NCBI GenBank assembly: GCA_018897105.1
Contig: JAHILF010000141.1
Span: forward strand, 1-64,000
DNA: 64,000 nt
Reading direction: 5' to 3'
Origin: Pseudomonadota bacterium
GTDB taxonomy: Bacteria; Desulfobacterota; Desulfobulbia; Desulfobulbales; SURF-16
Part shown: positions 1-9,388 of the stretch, piece by piece
How the letters are laid out: each line of letters opens with the position of its first letter
How positions within the stretch are numbered: the stretch's first letter is position 1
Notes under the pieces: generated by a model
Told to the model about the DNA's origin: nothing
Database searches by the model: none
The model's input: only the letters and a program-made list of their open reading frames with translations
Translations under genes and position numbers: made by a program

Positions 1-109
1 ATATCCGACGGGTATCAAAGTAACCGACGAAGAACTCGAAACTATACGTATCTTGCGTGAAGATTTTCATGGCGAGTGGAATTATTCAATCGTCCCCACT
101 GGAAGCTAA
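1..109 (+). mobile_element. 3' end of an ISAzo13-like transposase ORF (partial, runs off the left edge)
   Basis: Frame starting at nt 2 reads YPTGIKVTDEELETIRILREDFHGEWNYSIVPTGS*, resembling the conserved C-terminus of ISAzo13-type transposases (..KVTDEE..HDFHGEWNYTI..). Recognised from memory. Confidence 0.65.
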
Positions 110-121
110 GTGGCCATGTTA

Positions 122-316
122 TTATTTTACAGCTCCTAAGTCAAAACGGGCCGCATCAAACTGGTGGGATTTGTCGCCGGTTGACAGGCAGGAAATCTTC
201 CTTTCCGTGACCTTGGTCACACCAGCCGTGCCCGCCTCATAGATCAGAAAGCGTTCCGCCTTGCCGAAATGGTCATTGACATTCTTGCCGTCAGTGGAAA
301 CGATCCCTATTTGCAT
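122..316 (-). pseudogene. NifX/NifB-C-terminal-like dinitrogenase Fe-Mo cofactor domain protein, truncated at its 3' end by the IS
   Basis: MQIGIVSTDGKNVNDHFGKAERFLIYEAG...DKSHQFDAARFD is the N-terminal part of the NifX-like fold; the ORF then breaks off after FDAARFD next to the IS remnant. Confidence 0.65.
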
Positions 317-362
317 TTCTTCTCCTCCTTTGTGATTGACTGTCTCGCGAAACTAATAATTT

Positions 363-442
363 ACCACAGAGCACACAGAGTCAACAAAGATAACTGACTG
401 TAATAAAAGATATTTCTCTTTTGGTTCTGTGTGCTCTGTGGT
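363..442. repeat. Palindromic interspersed element (ACCACAGAGCACACAGA...TCTGTGTGCTCTGTGGT), copy 1
   Basis: Perfect 17-bp inverted arms at 363-379 and 426-442; a related copy is at 55315-55392. Confidence 0.8.
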
Positions 443-482
443 GAAAAAAAGACTTTGATTCTTGTCCGTTTTTCCCCGGGCA

Positions 483-1754
483 TCAACCGCAGCCGGTTCC
501 GCCGCCGGTGCAGGCACCTTTTGAGGTGCATTTGTTCTGGCGGCCCTTGAGCTTGCTCAGATCCTTGCCGCTGTATACTGCTTCAAGCCCCATCTCGATA
601 AAGCCGCTCATGGTCACCGGCTTCACCCCCATTTTGCTGAGGATTTCCTTCGGCGCTTCCCCCAGGTCATTGACCAGCACCGCCCGGCAGTCCCTGAGGG
701 ACCGGGCCAGGTTATGCCATCTCTGCGGACCGCCGCCAGGCAGGGACGCGGGCCGTTCCTCAACCATGTTGAAGGTGCCGTCCTCTTTTTGCTCCCAGAT
801 CTGAAAAAGGTTCGCCTCACCCAGATGCTGGTTGACCAGCACACCCTCAAGGGTGGCCACCGCCACATAGGGCCTGTCCTGTTCAGTAACAGGGGGCAGG
901 GAGGCGCAGGCAGACAGGCAGCCGTGCATTTCTTTGCTCTGGTCATGGCCGAGCAGGCCCACGGCATCGGCCCGGCAGCGGGTGCAATGCCGCATCTGGG
1001 GCAGGTATTTCTCCGCCTTTTTGCGTAGCGTCGCCATTTTCTGTTTGCTGGGTTCCGGGATATCGGCAAAGGGGGTGTCCACATTGGGGAACATGGCCAT
1101 GCAGTTAAAGAGATCCGCGCCCAGCTCAGCCATTTTTTTAGCCACCTCTTCTATATGATGATCATTAATGCCCGGGATGGCAATGGTGTTGATCTTGACG
1201 GTGATATCGTGTTCCTTCAGCTTGGTGATGGCCTTGAGTTGTCTGGCGAGGATGAGTTCCGCGGCCTGGATACCGCGGTACACCACGTTGCCGTCCCGCA
1301 CCCATCCGTAAATGTTTTTGATCACATTAGGGTCGACGCCGTTCACCGTCACCGTGACATGGGAGACGTCCAGCTCGGCCAGGGCCTCAACATGGGGGGC
1401 CAGGTTCATGCCATTGCTGGCCAGACAGAGAATCATGTGCGGGTATTTCTCCCGGATCAGCCGCATGGTCTCCAGGGTTTCCTCGGAATTGGCAAAGGGA
1501 TCGCCAGGGCCTGCGATGCCGGCCACCGAAATGCGGGGCTCTCTTTCCAGCACCTTGTCCATGTAAGTGAGGGCCTGCTGCGGGGTGAGTATGGTGCTGG
1601 TTACGCCGGGTCGCGATTCGTTGACACAGTCATATTTCCGGTTACAGTAATTGCATTTGATATTGCATTTCGGGGCAACCGGCAGATGAACCCGGCCGAA
1701 TTGGCCCTTTACCTTGGCATTAAAACAGGGATGGTGACTGTAGTCTTTTTTCAT
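483..1754 (-). CDS. nifB: Nitrogenase cofactor biosynthesis radical SAM protein NifB
   Basis: CNIKCNYCNRKYDC radical SAM motif, AGPGDPFAN, HCTRCRADAVG, C-terminal NifX-like domain. ATG at 1754 with a GGAG RBS is preferred over the TTG at 1799. Confidence 0.95.
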   Translation of the reverse strand: MKKDYSHHPCFNAKVKGQFGRVHLPVAPKCNIKCNYCNRKYDCVNESRPGVTSTILTPQQALTYMDKVLEREPRISVAGIAGPGDPFANSEETLETMRLIREKYPHMILCLASNGMNLAPHVEALAELDVSHVTVTVNGVDPNVIKNIYGWVRDGNVVYRGIQAAELILARQLKAITKLKEHDITVKINTIAIPGINDHHIEEVAKKMAELGADLFNCMAMFPNVDTPFADIPEPSKQKMATLRKKAEKYLPQMRHCTRCRADAVGLLGHDQSKEMHGCLSACASLPPVTEQDRPYVAVATLEGVLVNQHLGEANLFQIWEQKEDGTFNMVEERPASLPGGGPQRWHNLARSLRDCRAVLVNDLGEAPKEILSKMGVKPVTMSGFIEMGLEAVYSGKDLSKLKGRQNKCTSKGACTGGGTGCG

Positions 1755-1794
1755 GACAAGCTCCGGAATCTGATATTGATAAATGTGATTATTG

Positions 1795-1862
1795 TTCAAA
1801 CGTTCCAGCGTTCCAGCGTTCCAGAGCGTTCCAGCGTTTGAACGTTTGCACGCTGAAACGTT
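1795..1862. repeat. 8-bp-period repeat array (CGTTCCAG/CGTTTGAA) between nifB and nifN
   Basis: cgttccagcgttccagcgttccagagcgttccagcgtttgaacgtttgcacgctgaaacg. Confidence 0.8.
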
Positions 1863-1864
1863 TT

Positions 1865-3223
1865 TTACATATAGCTGTAGCCCACGGTGGAGTCGTTCTG
1901 CTTTTTCTCGATCAGGCTGTTGACCACCAGATCAAAGAGCTGTTGCGTCCCACGGTAACCCAGGTGGATGATGCGCTGGCCGCCGATCCGATCATGGATG
2001 GGAAACCCAACCCGGATGAGTGGTATGTTCAGTTTACGAGCCAGGGGATAACCCTTGCTGTGGCCGACCAGCAGATCCGGGCCTAAGGTTTCCGCCTCTT
2101 CGGCGATATCAAAAAAATCCATGCCCTCGTAAGCCTTGGGCTGCTCGGCCAGCACGCCGTCGGTGACCGCGGCGATGGCCTCGGCAAAATGACCGCTCCT
2201 GCCTCCGGTAGCGCAGAGGATGGGCGTTACGCCGATTTCTGCGAGCCAAGAGGTCAGGCCCACCACCATATCCTCTTCGCCATAGATAATGGCCTTTTTG
2301 CCGAACACATACTTGTGGGCGTCCACATAGGCATCCACCAGACGGCCGCGTTCATCTGCATACTTTGCCGGTGTCGTGCGTCCGCTGAGGGTTTCCAGAC
2401 AGGCAAAGAAACGGTCAGTCTCGCTGATGCCCATGGGCAGACCCAGCCGGTGACTTCTCATGCCAAATTTCTGCTTAAGAACGGTGGCACCGGTTCTGGT
2501 CTTGCCCAGGGTGCGGCCGAACTCAACGGTCGCTTTGGCCCCGCCCATCTGCCGGATGGATTCAAGGGGGGTGCCGCCGCCGGGAATTTTTTCGTACTCA
2601 AGCATGGCCGGGCCGTCCATGCTTGTCGACAGATCGGGCAGCATGGTTGTCTTGATGCCGAAATCATCCATGATCTCCTGCAGGTAGCGGTAATCAGCCG
2701 ACGAGACAAAGCCGGGCAGCAGGTTGACGGTATCGTTGGTCACCGCAGGACTTAGGGCAAGCTGGTCAACAGCGGCGGCCACTGCGGCGTGGAAGCCTTC
2801 CATGTGGGTGCCGGAATAGCTCGGGGTGGAGACATGCACCAGCAGCGGCCTGTTTGCTGCTTCGGTTTCCCGTTTGTATTCTTTGATAATCATCGGCACA
2901 TCATCGCCGATGGTCTCGGTGAGACAGGTGGTGGCAATGCCGATCATCTGCGGCTGGTATTTTTTAGTGACATTGGTCAGACCCTGCTTCAGATTGGCTG
3001 CTCCGCCATAGATTGCATGCTTTTCGCTGAGTGATGACGAGGCGATATCAATGGGTTCATTATAATGGCTGATAATGTAACGCCGCATATAGGTGGCGCA
3101 GCCCTGGGAGCCGTGCAGATAGGGGACGGTGCCCTCCATGCCGCGGAAGGCCAGGGAGGCGCCCAGGGGTTTGCACAGTTTGCAGGCATTGGTCGTTGAT
3201 ATGTAGTTGGGCATTTTGGTCAT
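1865..3223 (-). CDS. nifN: Nitrogenase Fe-Mo cofactor biosynthesis protein NifN
   Basis: STTNACKLCKPLGASLAFRGMEGTVPYLHGSQGCATYMRRY; NifN/NifK family, next to nifE and nifB. Confidence 0.9.
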   Translation of the reverse strand: MTKMPNYISTTNACKLCKPLGASLAFRGMEGTVPYLHGSQGCATYMRRYIISHYNEPIDIASSSLSEKHAIYGGAANLKQGLTNVTKKYQPQMIGIATTCLTETIGDDVPMIIKEYKRETEAANRPLLVHVSTPSYSGTHMEGFHAAVAAAVDQLALSPAVTNDTVNLLPGFVSSADYRYLQEIMDDFGIKTTMLPDLSTSMDGPAMLEYEKIPGGGTPLESIRQMGGAKATVEFGRTLGKTRTGATVLKQKFGMRSHRLGLPMGISETDRFFACLETLSGRTTPAKYADERGRLVDAYVDAHKYVFGKKAIIYGEEDMVVGLTSWLAEIGVTPILCATGGRSGHFAEAIAAVTDGVLAEQPKAYEGMDFFDIAEEAETLGPDLLVGHSKGYPLARKLNIPLIRVGFPIHDRIGGQRIIHLGYRGTQQLFDLVVNSLIEKKQNDSTVGYSYM

Positions 3224-3242
3224 GGGATCTTCTCCTGATGTT

Positions 3243-4610
3243 TCAGCGCTTGAACGTTTGATCGTTTCCTTTCGTATTGCGGGGCACGAATTTCCATACC
3301 GGGCTCATGACCGATGAATAGACCTCCCGGGCAAAATTGAGCATGCCGGTAAAGCCGGCCAGTGCCTCTTTACGTTCATGGTTGTGGTCGCAGAATCCCA
3401 CCCCCAGTTTGTAGGCGATGGGTCGCTCCTTCACCCCGCCGACAAAGACATCCACTTCCTTTTCCTTGAGAAAGGAGGTTAGCTCCAGGGGATTGGAGTC
3501 ATCAACAATGATGGTGCCGGGGTCAGTGATGGCCTCAAGCTCCTGATAGTCTTCCGTGGTACCGGTCTGGGAACCCACCATCACCACATCCATGCCGATG
3601 AGGCGAAAGGCCTTGACCAGGGAAAAGGCCTTGAAGGAGCCGCCCACGTATATGGCTGCTTTTTTGCCGGTCAGGGCCTTTTTGTACTTCTGCAGCTCCG
3701 GATAGATTTTCTGCACCTCCTCCTGGATCAATAGACGTGTACGTTCCATGATGTCCGGGTCCTTAAAGAAGCGGGCCACATCGTACAGGGCCTCGGACAT
3801 ATCCTCGATGCCGAAATAGGAGACGCGCATGGAGGGGGTGCCGTATTTCTCTTCCATCATGTTGGCCAGATCCATGGTGGCCCCGGAACACTGCACTACG
3901 TTCAGGGCGGCGCCATGGGCCCGGCAGATATCGCCGATGCGGCCGTCGCCGGTGATGTTGGCCACCACCTCGATGCCCATGCGCCGGAAATACTCGCGCA
4001 CCATCCAGATCTCCCCGGCCAGGTTGAAGTCGCCGAGGATGTTGATGCTGTATTTGGATATGCCGCTGGTGTCGCCGGTGCCGATCAAGCGGAACATGGC
4101 ATTGCAGGCAGCCTTGTAGCCGGAGCGTTTGTTGCCCTTGAAACCCTCGGATTGCACTGGAATAACCGGGATGCCTTTCTCTTCGGTCACCCTGCGGCAG
4201 ACCGCTTCCAGGTCGTCACCGATGATGCCCACGATGCAGGTGGAGTAGACAAAGGCCGCCTTGGGGCTGTGCCGGTCAATGAGCTCATGCAGCGCGCTTT
4301 CCAGCTTTTTTTCGCCGCCGAAAATCACGTCCCGTTCCTGCAGGTCGGTGGAGAAGCTCAGGCGGTGCAGTTCCGGGCCGGAGGACAGGGCGCCGCGGAT
4401 ATCCCAGGTATAGACCGCGCAGCCGATTGGGCCATGCACCAGATGCAGGGCATCGGCAATGGGGTAGAGGACGACCCTGGAACCACAGAAGACACAGGCC
4501 CGCTGGCTGACCGCGCCGGCCAGGCTGTCCTTGTTGCAGGTAATTTCAAAGGTTGATTCCCCCTTGCGGTAAATCTGCGTTTCTCTTTCTTTTAAGGCAG
4601 TTGTTTCCAT
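3243..4610 (-). CDS. nifE: Nitrogenase Fe-Mo cofactor biosynthesis protein NifE
   Basis: From METTALKERE..: CVFCGSRVVLYPIADALHLVHGPIGCAVYTWDIRG. The 5' extension of the ORF track to 5246 is not coding. Confidence 0.92.
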   Translation of the reverse strand: METTALKERETQIYRKGESTFEITCNKDSLAGAVSQRACVFCGSRVVLYPIADALHLVHGPIGCAVYTWDIRGALSSGPELHRLSFSTDLQERDVIFGGEKKLESALHELIDRHSPKAAFVYSTCIVGIIGDDLEAVCRRVTEEKGIPVIPVQSEGFKGNKRSGYKAACNAMFRLIGTGDTSGISKYSINILGDFNLAGEIWMVREYFRRMGIEVVANITGDGRIGDICRAHGAALNVVQCSGATMDLANMMEEKYGTPSMRVSYFGIEDMSEALYDVARFFKDPDIMERTRLLIQEEVQKIYPELQKYKKALTGKKAAIYVGGSFKAFSLVKAFRLIGMDVVMVGSQTGTTEDYQELEAITDPGTIIVDDSNPLELTSFLKEKEVDVFVGGVKERPIAYKLGVGFCDHNHERKEALAGFTGMLNFAREVYSSVMSPVWKFVPRNTKGNDQTFKR

Positions 4611-4685
4611 AGTGATCCCTGGTGAAAATGACTGAAAGGTGATTATGTCGCAGTGGCTGTTTAGTCCTGTTTGATCACTGGTTAA

Positions 4686-4700
4686 GCAACCGGTGTGCCA
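4686..4700 (-). promoter_or_regulatory. Sigma-54 -24/-12 promoter for nifENB
   Basis: Minus strand TGGCACACCGGTTGC (TGGCAC-N5-TTGC), about 75 nt upstream of nifE. Confidence 0.88.
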
Positions 4701-4798
4701 TGAGAAATTATGATGACAAAAGTGCGTGATTACAATGCGTTGCGCGGTGAAGACGGTTTTGCCGTGCATTGGTGCAGTCCGGCACAGACCTCGACATT

Positions 4799-4814
4799 TG
4801 TCGGAAAGGTTACA
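4799..4814. promoter_or_regulatory. NifA upstream activator sequence
   Basis: TGT-CGGAAAGGTT-ACA (TGT-N10-ACA), about 100 bp upstream of the sigma-54 promoter. Confidence 0.75.
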
Positions 4815-5033
4815 AAAATGAAGGAGGGGGACAATTTTGTCGGAGGTGCCGTGGAAAAATGAGAATATTCCCGATGATGTCAGGATAATTCTGCTGGAGT
4901 ACGGCCAAAAAGAGGGAATATGCGCTTGAACATTGCGCAGATAGCGGGTATTTACTGCATAAATCTTTTGCGCAGTTGAGTATGTTTTTGCTGGAGTAAA
5001 GCTTATGCCTTGGCCATCGGGAGAAGAGTAAAC

Positions 5034-8000
5034 ATGGATAACCGATTTTTCGAAAAGCCTATTCTCAACTCCCCCTATGTCGATCCGGTCCGGCACTGGG
5101 AGCTTGATGATCAGGGCCAGCCGACGCAAAAGATTGTTGAGAACCGCCGGCCCGCCAAGTTTATCACCCCTATTCCCAAACCAAGAAAGCGGCAGGGCAA
5201 GGCGATCCAGCAAAGCCTTTTTGCCGTGCATGATTTGACATCCCAAACCCAGCAGTACGACCCCACCTCAATCATCAATGAACTTCGCAGGCATGTCGAC
5301 CAGTGGCGAAGCCGGCAGAACCCCGGTGACTGGCAGGTAACCCCTGAAACCGCTCGTCTGCTCCAGCACTGGCGGCACCACCGTTTCAGTTCAATAAGGC
5401 CGTTCTTCTGTCAGGTCGAGGCGGTTGAAACCGCCATCTGGTTGACCGAGGTGGCTCCAAAAATCGGCAAGGGCGGCACCCGTTTTATCGAGCACCTGGC
5501 CAGCGCCAACCATGATGCCAATCCCGAATTGCTGCGCTTGGCCCTGAAACTTGCCACCGGCGCGGGCAAAACCACGGTCATGGCCATGCTGATCGCCTGG
5601 CAGACCATCAACGCCGTGCGCCGCCCCGCCAGCAAAAAGTTCAGCCGCGGCTTTCTGATCGTCACCCCCGGCATTACCATCCGTGACCGTTTGCGCGTTT
5701 TGCAGCCCAATGATCCGGACAGCTATTACCAGAGCCGGGAGCTGATTCCCCACGATATGTTGGGAGATCTGGAGCGAGCCAAGATCGTCATCACCAACTA
5801 CCACGCCTTTAAGCTCCGGGAGCGGCTGGAGCTTTCCAAGGGAGGCAGACTGCTGCTGCAGGGGCGCGGCGGTGAAGAGTTGCACACCCTGGAAACCGAG
5901 GGGCAGATGCTCCAGCGGGTGATGCCGGACCTGATGGGCATGAAAAACATTATTGCCATCAATGACGAGGCCCATCACTGCTACCGGGAAAAGCCGGGTG
6001 ACGAGGAAGAGGAAAAGCTGAAAGGCGACGAACGCAAAGAGGCGGAAAAGAACAACGAGGCCGCCCGCCTCTGGATTTCCGGACTTGAAATCGTCAACCG
6101 CAAACTCGGCCTGAGTCGGGTCCTCGATCTTTCGGCCACCCCGTTTTTTCTCAGTGGCTCCGGTTATGCCGAGGGCACTCTCTTTCCCTGGACCATGAGT
6201 GATTTTTCCCTTATGGATGCCATCGAATGCGGCATTGTCAAACTGCCTCGGGTGCCGGTGGCCCAGAACCTGCCCGGCGATGAAATGCCCATGTTCCGCA
6301 ATCTCTGGGAGCATATTCGCAAGGATATGCCCAAAAAAGGGCGCGGCAAGGCGAAGGATCTTGATCCCCTCAGTTTGCCGGTCAGGTTGCAGACCGCTTT
6401 GGAAGCACTTTACGGTCATTACGAAAAAACCTTCCAGCTCTGGCAGCAGGAAGGAATTTCGGTGCCGCCCTGCTTCATCGTGGTCTGCCAGAATACCTCC
6501 ATCTCCAAGCTGGTGTATGACTTCATCTCCGGTTTCCATCGTAAGAATGAGGACGGCACCAGCACCCTGGAAAACGGCCGGCTGGCTCTGTTTCGCAACT
6601 TCGATGAACACGGCAACCAACTGGGGCGGCCCCGCACCCTGCTGATTGACAGCGAGCAGCTTGAATCAGGCGATGCTCTGGACAGCAATTTCCGCAAAAT
6701 GGCAGCCGATGAAATCGATCGCTTCCGGCGCGAGATCGTCGAGCGCACCGGTGACCTCCGTCAGGCCGAGAACCTTACCGATCAGGACCTGTTGCGCGAG
6801 GTCATGAACACCGTGGGCAAAGAGGGGCGCCTGGGTGAATCGATCCGCTGCGTGGTCTCGGTCTCCATGCTCACCGAGGGTTGGGACGCCAACACCGTTA
6901 CCCATGTCCTCGGGGTGCGCGCTTTCGGCACCCAGCTGCTCTGCGAGCAGGTCATCGGCCGGGCTCTGCGCCGTCAGTCCTATGACCTGAACGAGGAGGA
7001 TCTGTTCAATGTTGAATATGCCGATGTGCTGGGCATTCCCTTTGACTTCACCGCCAAGCCGGTGGTGGCCCCTCCCCAGCCGCCCCGGGAAACGGTGCAG
7101 GTCAAGGCGGTGCGCCCGGATCGCGACCACCTGGAAATCCGTTTCCCCCGGGTGGCAGGCTACCGGGTGGAACTGCCGGAAGAAAGGCTGACCGCCGAGT
7201 TCAACGACGATTCCGTGCTGGAGCTTTCTCCGGATATTGTTGGTCCTTCCATCACCATGAATGCCGGTATTATCGGCGAGGCGGTCGATCTGAGCCTGAA
7301 GCATCTCGAAGATATGCGCCGTTCCACCCTGCTGTTTCATCTCACCCAGCGTTTGCTTTATACCAAATGGCGCGACCCCGGCGAGGAACCCAAACTTCAC
7401 CTCTTCGGCCAGTTGAAACGAATCACCAAACAGTGGCTCGATACCTGTCTGGTCTGCAAGGGGAGTACCTATCCGGCCCAGCTCATGTATCAGGAACTGG
7501 CGGACATGGCCTGCGAGCGCATCACCGCTGCCATCACCAGGGCGGAACAAGGCAACCGGCCCATCAAGGCGGTACTCGATCCCTACAACCCGGTCGGTTC
7601 CACCAGCCACGTCAACTTCAACACCTCCAAGAAAGACCGCTGGCAGACCGATGCCCGTTTTTGTCACGTTAACTGGGTGGTGCTGGACAGCGGCTGGGAG
7701 GCGGAATTCTGCCGGGTGGCCGAATCCCACGCCAAGGTCAAGGCCTACGTCAAGAACCACAACCTCGGGCTGGAAGTGCCGTACCGCTATGGCTCGGAGA
7801 CGCGTACCTACATTCCTGATTTCATTGTAATGGTGGACGATGGACAGGGCGATGATGACCCTCTCCACCTCATCGTTGAGATCAAGGGCTACCGCCGTGA
7901 GGACGCCAAGGAAAAGAAGTCCACCATGGAAACCTACTGGGTGCCGGGGGTAAACAACCTGGAGCACTATGGTAGGTGGGCCTTTGCCGAGTTCACCGAG

Positions 8001-8093
8001 GTCTACCGGATTGAGACGGATTTCGAGGCCAGGGTGGAGGAACGGTTCAATCAAATAATTGCGGAAAGGGTAAAGAGTGAAGGTAGTTTATGA
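5034..8093 (+). CDS. Type III restriction enzyme, Res subunit (DEAD/DEAH helicase-nuclease)
   Basis: ALKLATGAGKTTVMAMLIAWQ (Walker A), NDEAHHCY, DLSATPFF, SMLTEGWDANTVTHVLGVRAF, QVIGRALRR. Confidence 0.9.
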   Translation: MDNRFFEKPILNSPYVDPVRHWELDDQGQPTQKIVENRRPAKFITPIPKPRKRQGKAIQQSLFAVHDLTSQTQQYDPTSIINELRRHVDQWRSRQNPGDWQVTPETARLLQHWRHHRFSSIRPFFCQVEAVETAIWLTEVAPKIGKGGTRFIEHLASANHDANPELLRLALKLATGAGKTTVMAMLIAWQTINAVRRPASKKFSRGFLIVTPGITIRDRLRVLQPNDPDSYYQSRELIPHDMLGDLERAKIVITNYHAFKLRERLELSKGGRLLLQGRGGEELHTLETEGQMLQRVMPDLMGMKNIIAINDEAHHCYREKPGDEEEEKLKGDERKEAEKNNEAARLWISGLEIVNRKLGLSRVLDLSATPFFLSGSGYAEGTLFPWTMSDFSLMDAIECGIVKLPRVPVAQNLPGDEMPMFRNLWEHIRKDMPKKGRGKAKDLDPLSLPVRLQTALEALYGHYEKTFQLWQQEGISVPPCFIVVCQNTSISKLVYDFISGFHRKNEDGTSTLENGRLALFRNFDEHGNQLGRPRTLLIDSEQLESGDALDSNFRKMAADEIDRFRREIVERTGDLRQAENLTDQDLLREVMNTVGKEGRLGESIRCVVSVSMLTEGWDANTVTHVLGVRAFGTQLLCEQVIGRALRRQSYDLNEEDLFNVEYADVLGIPFDFTAKPVVAPPQPPRETVQVKAVRPDRDHLEIRFPRVAGYRVELPEERLTAEFNDDSVLELSPDIVGPSITMNAGIIGEAVDLSLKHLEDMRRSTLLFHLTQRLLYTKWRDPGEEPKLHLFGQLKRITKQWLDTCLVCKGSTYPAQLMYQELADMACERITAAITRAEQGNRPIKAVLDPYNPVGSTSHVNFNTSKKDRWQTDARFCHVNWVVLDSGWEAEFCRVAESHAKVKAYVKNHNLGLEVPYRYGSETRTYIPDFIVMVDDGQGDDDPLHLIVEIKGYRREDAKEKKSTMETYWVPGVNNLEHYGRWAFAEFTEVYRIETDFEARVEERFNQIIAERVKSEGSL

Positions 8094-8938
8094 GCAATAT
8101 CAAGATATTTGAATCCAAAAAAATTCGATCCATTTGGAACGAGACGGATCATCTGTGGTATTTTTCCGTCATCGATGTGGTTGCGGTGTTAACCGACAGT
8201 CCGAATCCAAAAGACTATTGGTACCGTATCAAGCAACGGGAGAAGATCAGCGGCCTTGAACTGTCGACAATCTGTCGACGGTTCAAACTCGAAGCACCGG
8301 ATGGCAAGTTGCGTGAAACCGACTGCTCGCATGCTGAAGGGCTGCTGCGCATCATCCAGTCCATCCCCTCGCCCAAGGCCGAGCCCTTTAAGCTCTGGCT
8401 GGCCCGAGTCGGCTATGAGCGGCTGGAGGAAATCGAAAACCCGGAGCTGGCCGCCAAACGCATGCGGGAGTTGTACAAGGCCAAAGGCTACAGCGACGAA
8501 TGGATTGAAAAACGGGTGCGCGGCATTGCCATCCGGGACGAACTGACCAACGAGTGGCAGAAGCGCGGGGTGAAGGAGCAAAGAGAATACGCCATTCTCA
8601 CCGCCGAGATCAGCCGTGCCACTTTCGGCATGACGCCTGCGGAGTACAAGGCGTTCAAGAGTCTGGAAAAACCAGCGGACAACCTGCGTGACCACATGAC
8701 AGATCTGGAGCTGATTTTCACCATGTTGGGCGAGGCCTCCACCACCGAGATCGCCCGCAATAAGGATGCCCAGGGCTATGGCGAGAATCGGGGCGCGGCC
8801 ATCGAAGGGGGTACGGTTGCCGGCAATGCCCGCCGGGACTTGGAGAAGAAATCAGGCAAACGGGTGTCGAGCCGGGAGAATTTCAAGGAGCTTCCAGAAG
8901 CGGTTAAGAGGGAGAAAATTGTGAAGAGTGAAGAGTAA
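8090..8938 (+). CDS. BRO-N / DinD-like (phage antirepressor-type N-terminus) protein
   Basis: IRSIWNETDHLWYFSVIDVVAVLTDSPNPKDYWYRIKQRE is a Bro-N signature; overlaps the res stop. Confidence 0.75.
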   Translation: MSNIKIFESKKIRSIWNETDHLWYFSVIDVVAVLTDSPNPKDYWYRIKQREKISGLELSTICRRFKLEAPDGKLRETDCSHAEGLLRIIQSIPSPKAEPFKLWLARVGYERLEEIENPELAAKRMRELYKAKGYSDEWIEKRVRGIAIRDELTNEWQKRGVKEQREYAILTAEISRATFGMTPAEYKAFKSLEKPADNLRDHMTDLELIFTMLGEASTTEIARNKDAQGYGENRGAAIEGGTVAGNARRDLEKKSGKRVSSRENFKELPEAVKREKIVKSEE

Positions 8939-8954
8939 AGAGTAAAGAGTGAAA
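8921..8954. repeat. gtgaagagtgaagagtaaagagtaaagagtgaaa repeat, left arm flanking the four-helix-bundle ORF
   Basis: Related in inverted orientation to aacttcactcttcaccctt at about 9349-9367 and to the arms of the two elements inside mod. Confidence 0.7.
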
Positions 8955-9343
8955 TGTCAGAGCCGAGGAGAGACTTGCCGGAGCGTACGTTTGCGTTTGC
9001 CTGCCGGGTAGTGAAATTGTGCCAGGTGCTTGAACAGGTGCCTGGGGTAAGCCGTACGTTGGCCAACCAGCTCTTAAGGGCCGGGACATCAATCGGCGCC
9101 AACGTCGAAGAGGGGCAAGGCAGCCAGAGCAAGGCGGACTTTATCGCCAAATACTCCATTGCCTGTAAGGAAGCCCGTGAAACCAATTACTGGCTTCGGT
9201 TGCTGGTAGCGACAGAAATTGTAATCGACCTCAAGTTGAAGGACTTGGTTGATGAATCGAATCAGCTTATCGCCATCCTGACATCGATCATCAAGACAGC
9301 CAGAAAAAACCCGGGAAATGCCCCACGTGAGGAGAAAAGGTAA
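8954..9343 (+). CDS. Four helix bundle protein (23S rRNA intervening-sequence protein family)
   Basis: LPERTFAFACRVVKLC...RTLANQLLRAGTSIGANVEEGQGSQSKADFIAKYSIACKEARETNYWLRLL is a family signature. Confidence 0.9.
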   Translation: MSEPRRDLPERTFAFACRVVKLCQVLEQVPGVSRTLANQLLRAGTSIGANVEEGQGSQSKADFIAKYSIACKEARETNYWLRLLVATEIVIDLKLKDLVDESNQLIAILTSIIKTARKNPGNAPREEKR

Positions 9344-9388
9344 TTTCGAACTTCACTCTTCACCCTTTTTGCGACAAGGAACAACAAC

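Noticed and set aside
1795-1862. Short direct repeats as a CRISPR array
   Set aside because: Units are ~8 bp without unique spacers and no cas genes are present; none of the repeat arrays in the window fits CRISPR geometry.
3243-5246. 667-aa NifE with a 212-aa N-terminal extension
   Set aside because: The extension covers the sigma-54 promoter and NifA site and overlaps res; METTALKERE at 4610 is a normal NifE start.
6666-8054. 462-aa minus-strand ORF opposite res (and similar long antisense ORFs at 5391-6620, 21022-22371, 22520-23548)
   Set aside because: Shadow ORFs in GC-rich coding DNA; the opposite strands encode clearly recognisable conserved proteins.
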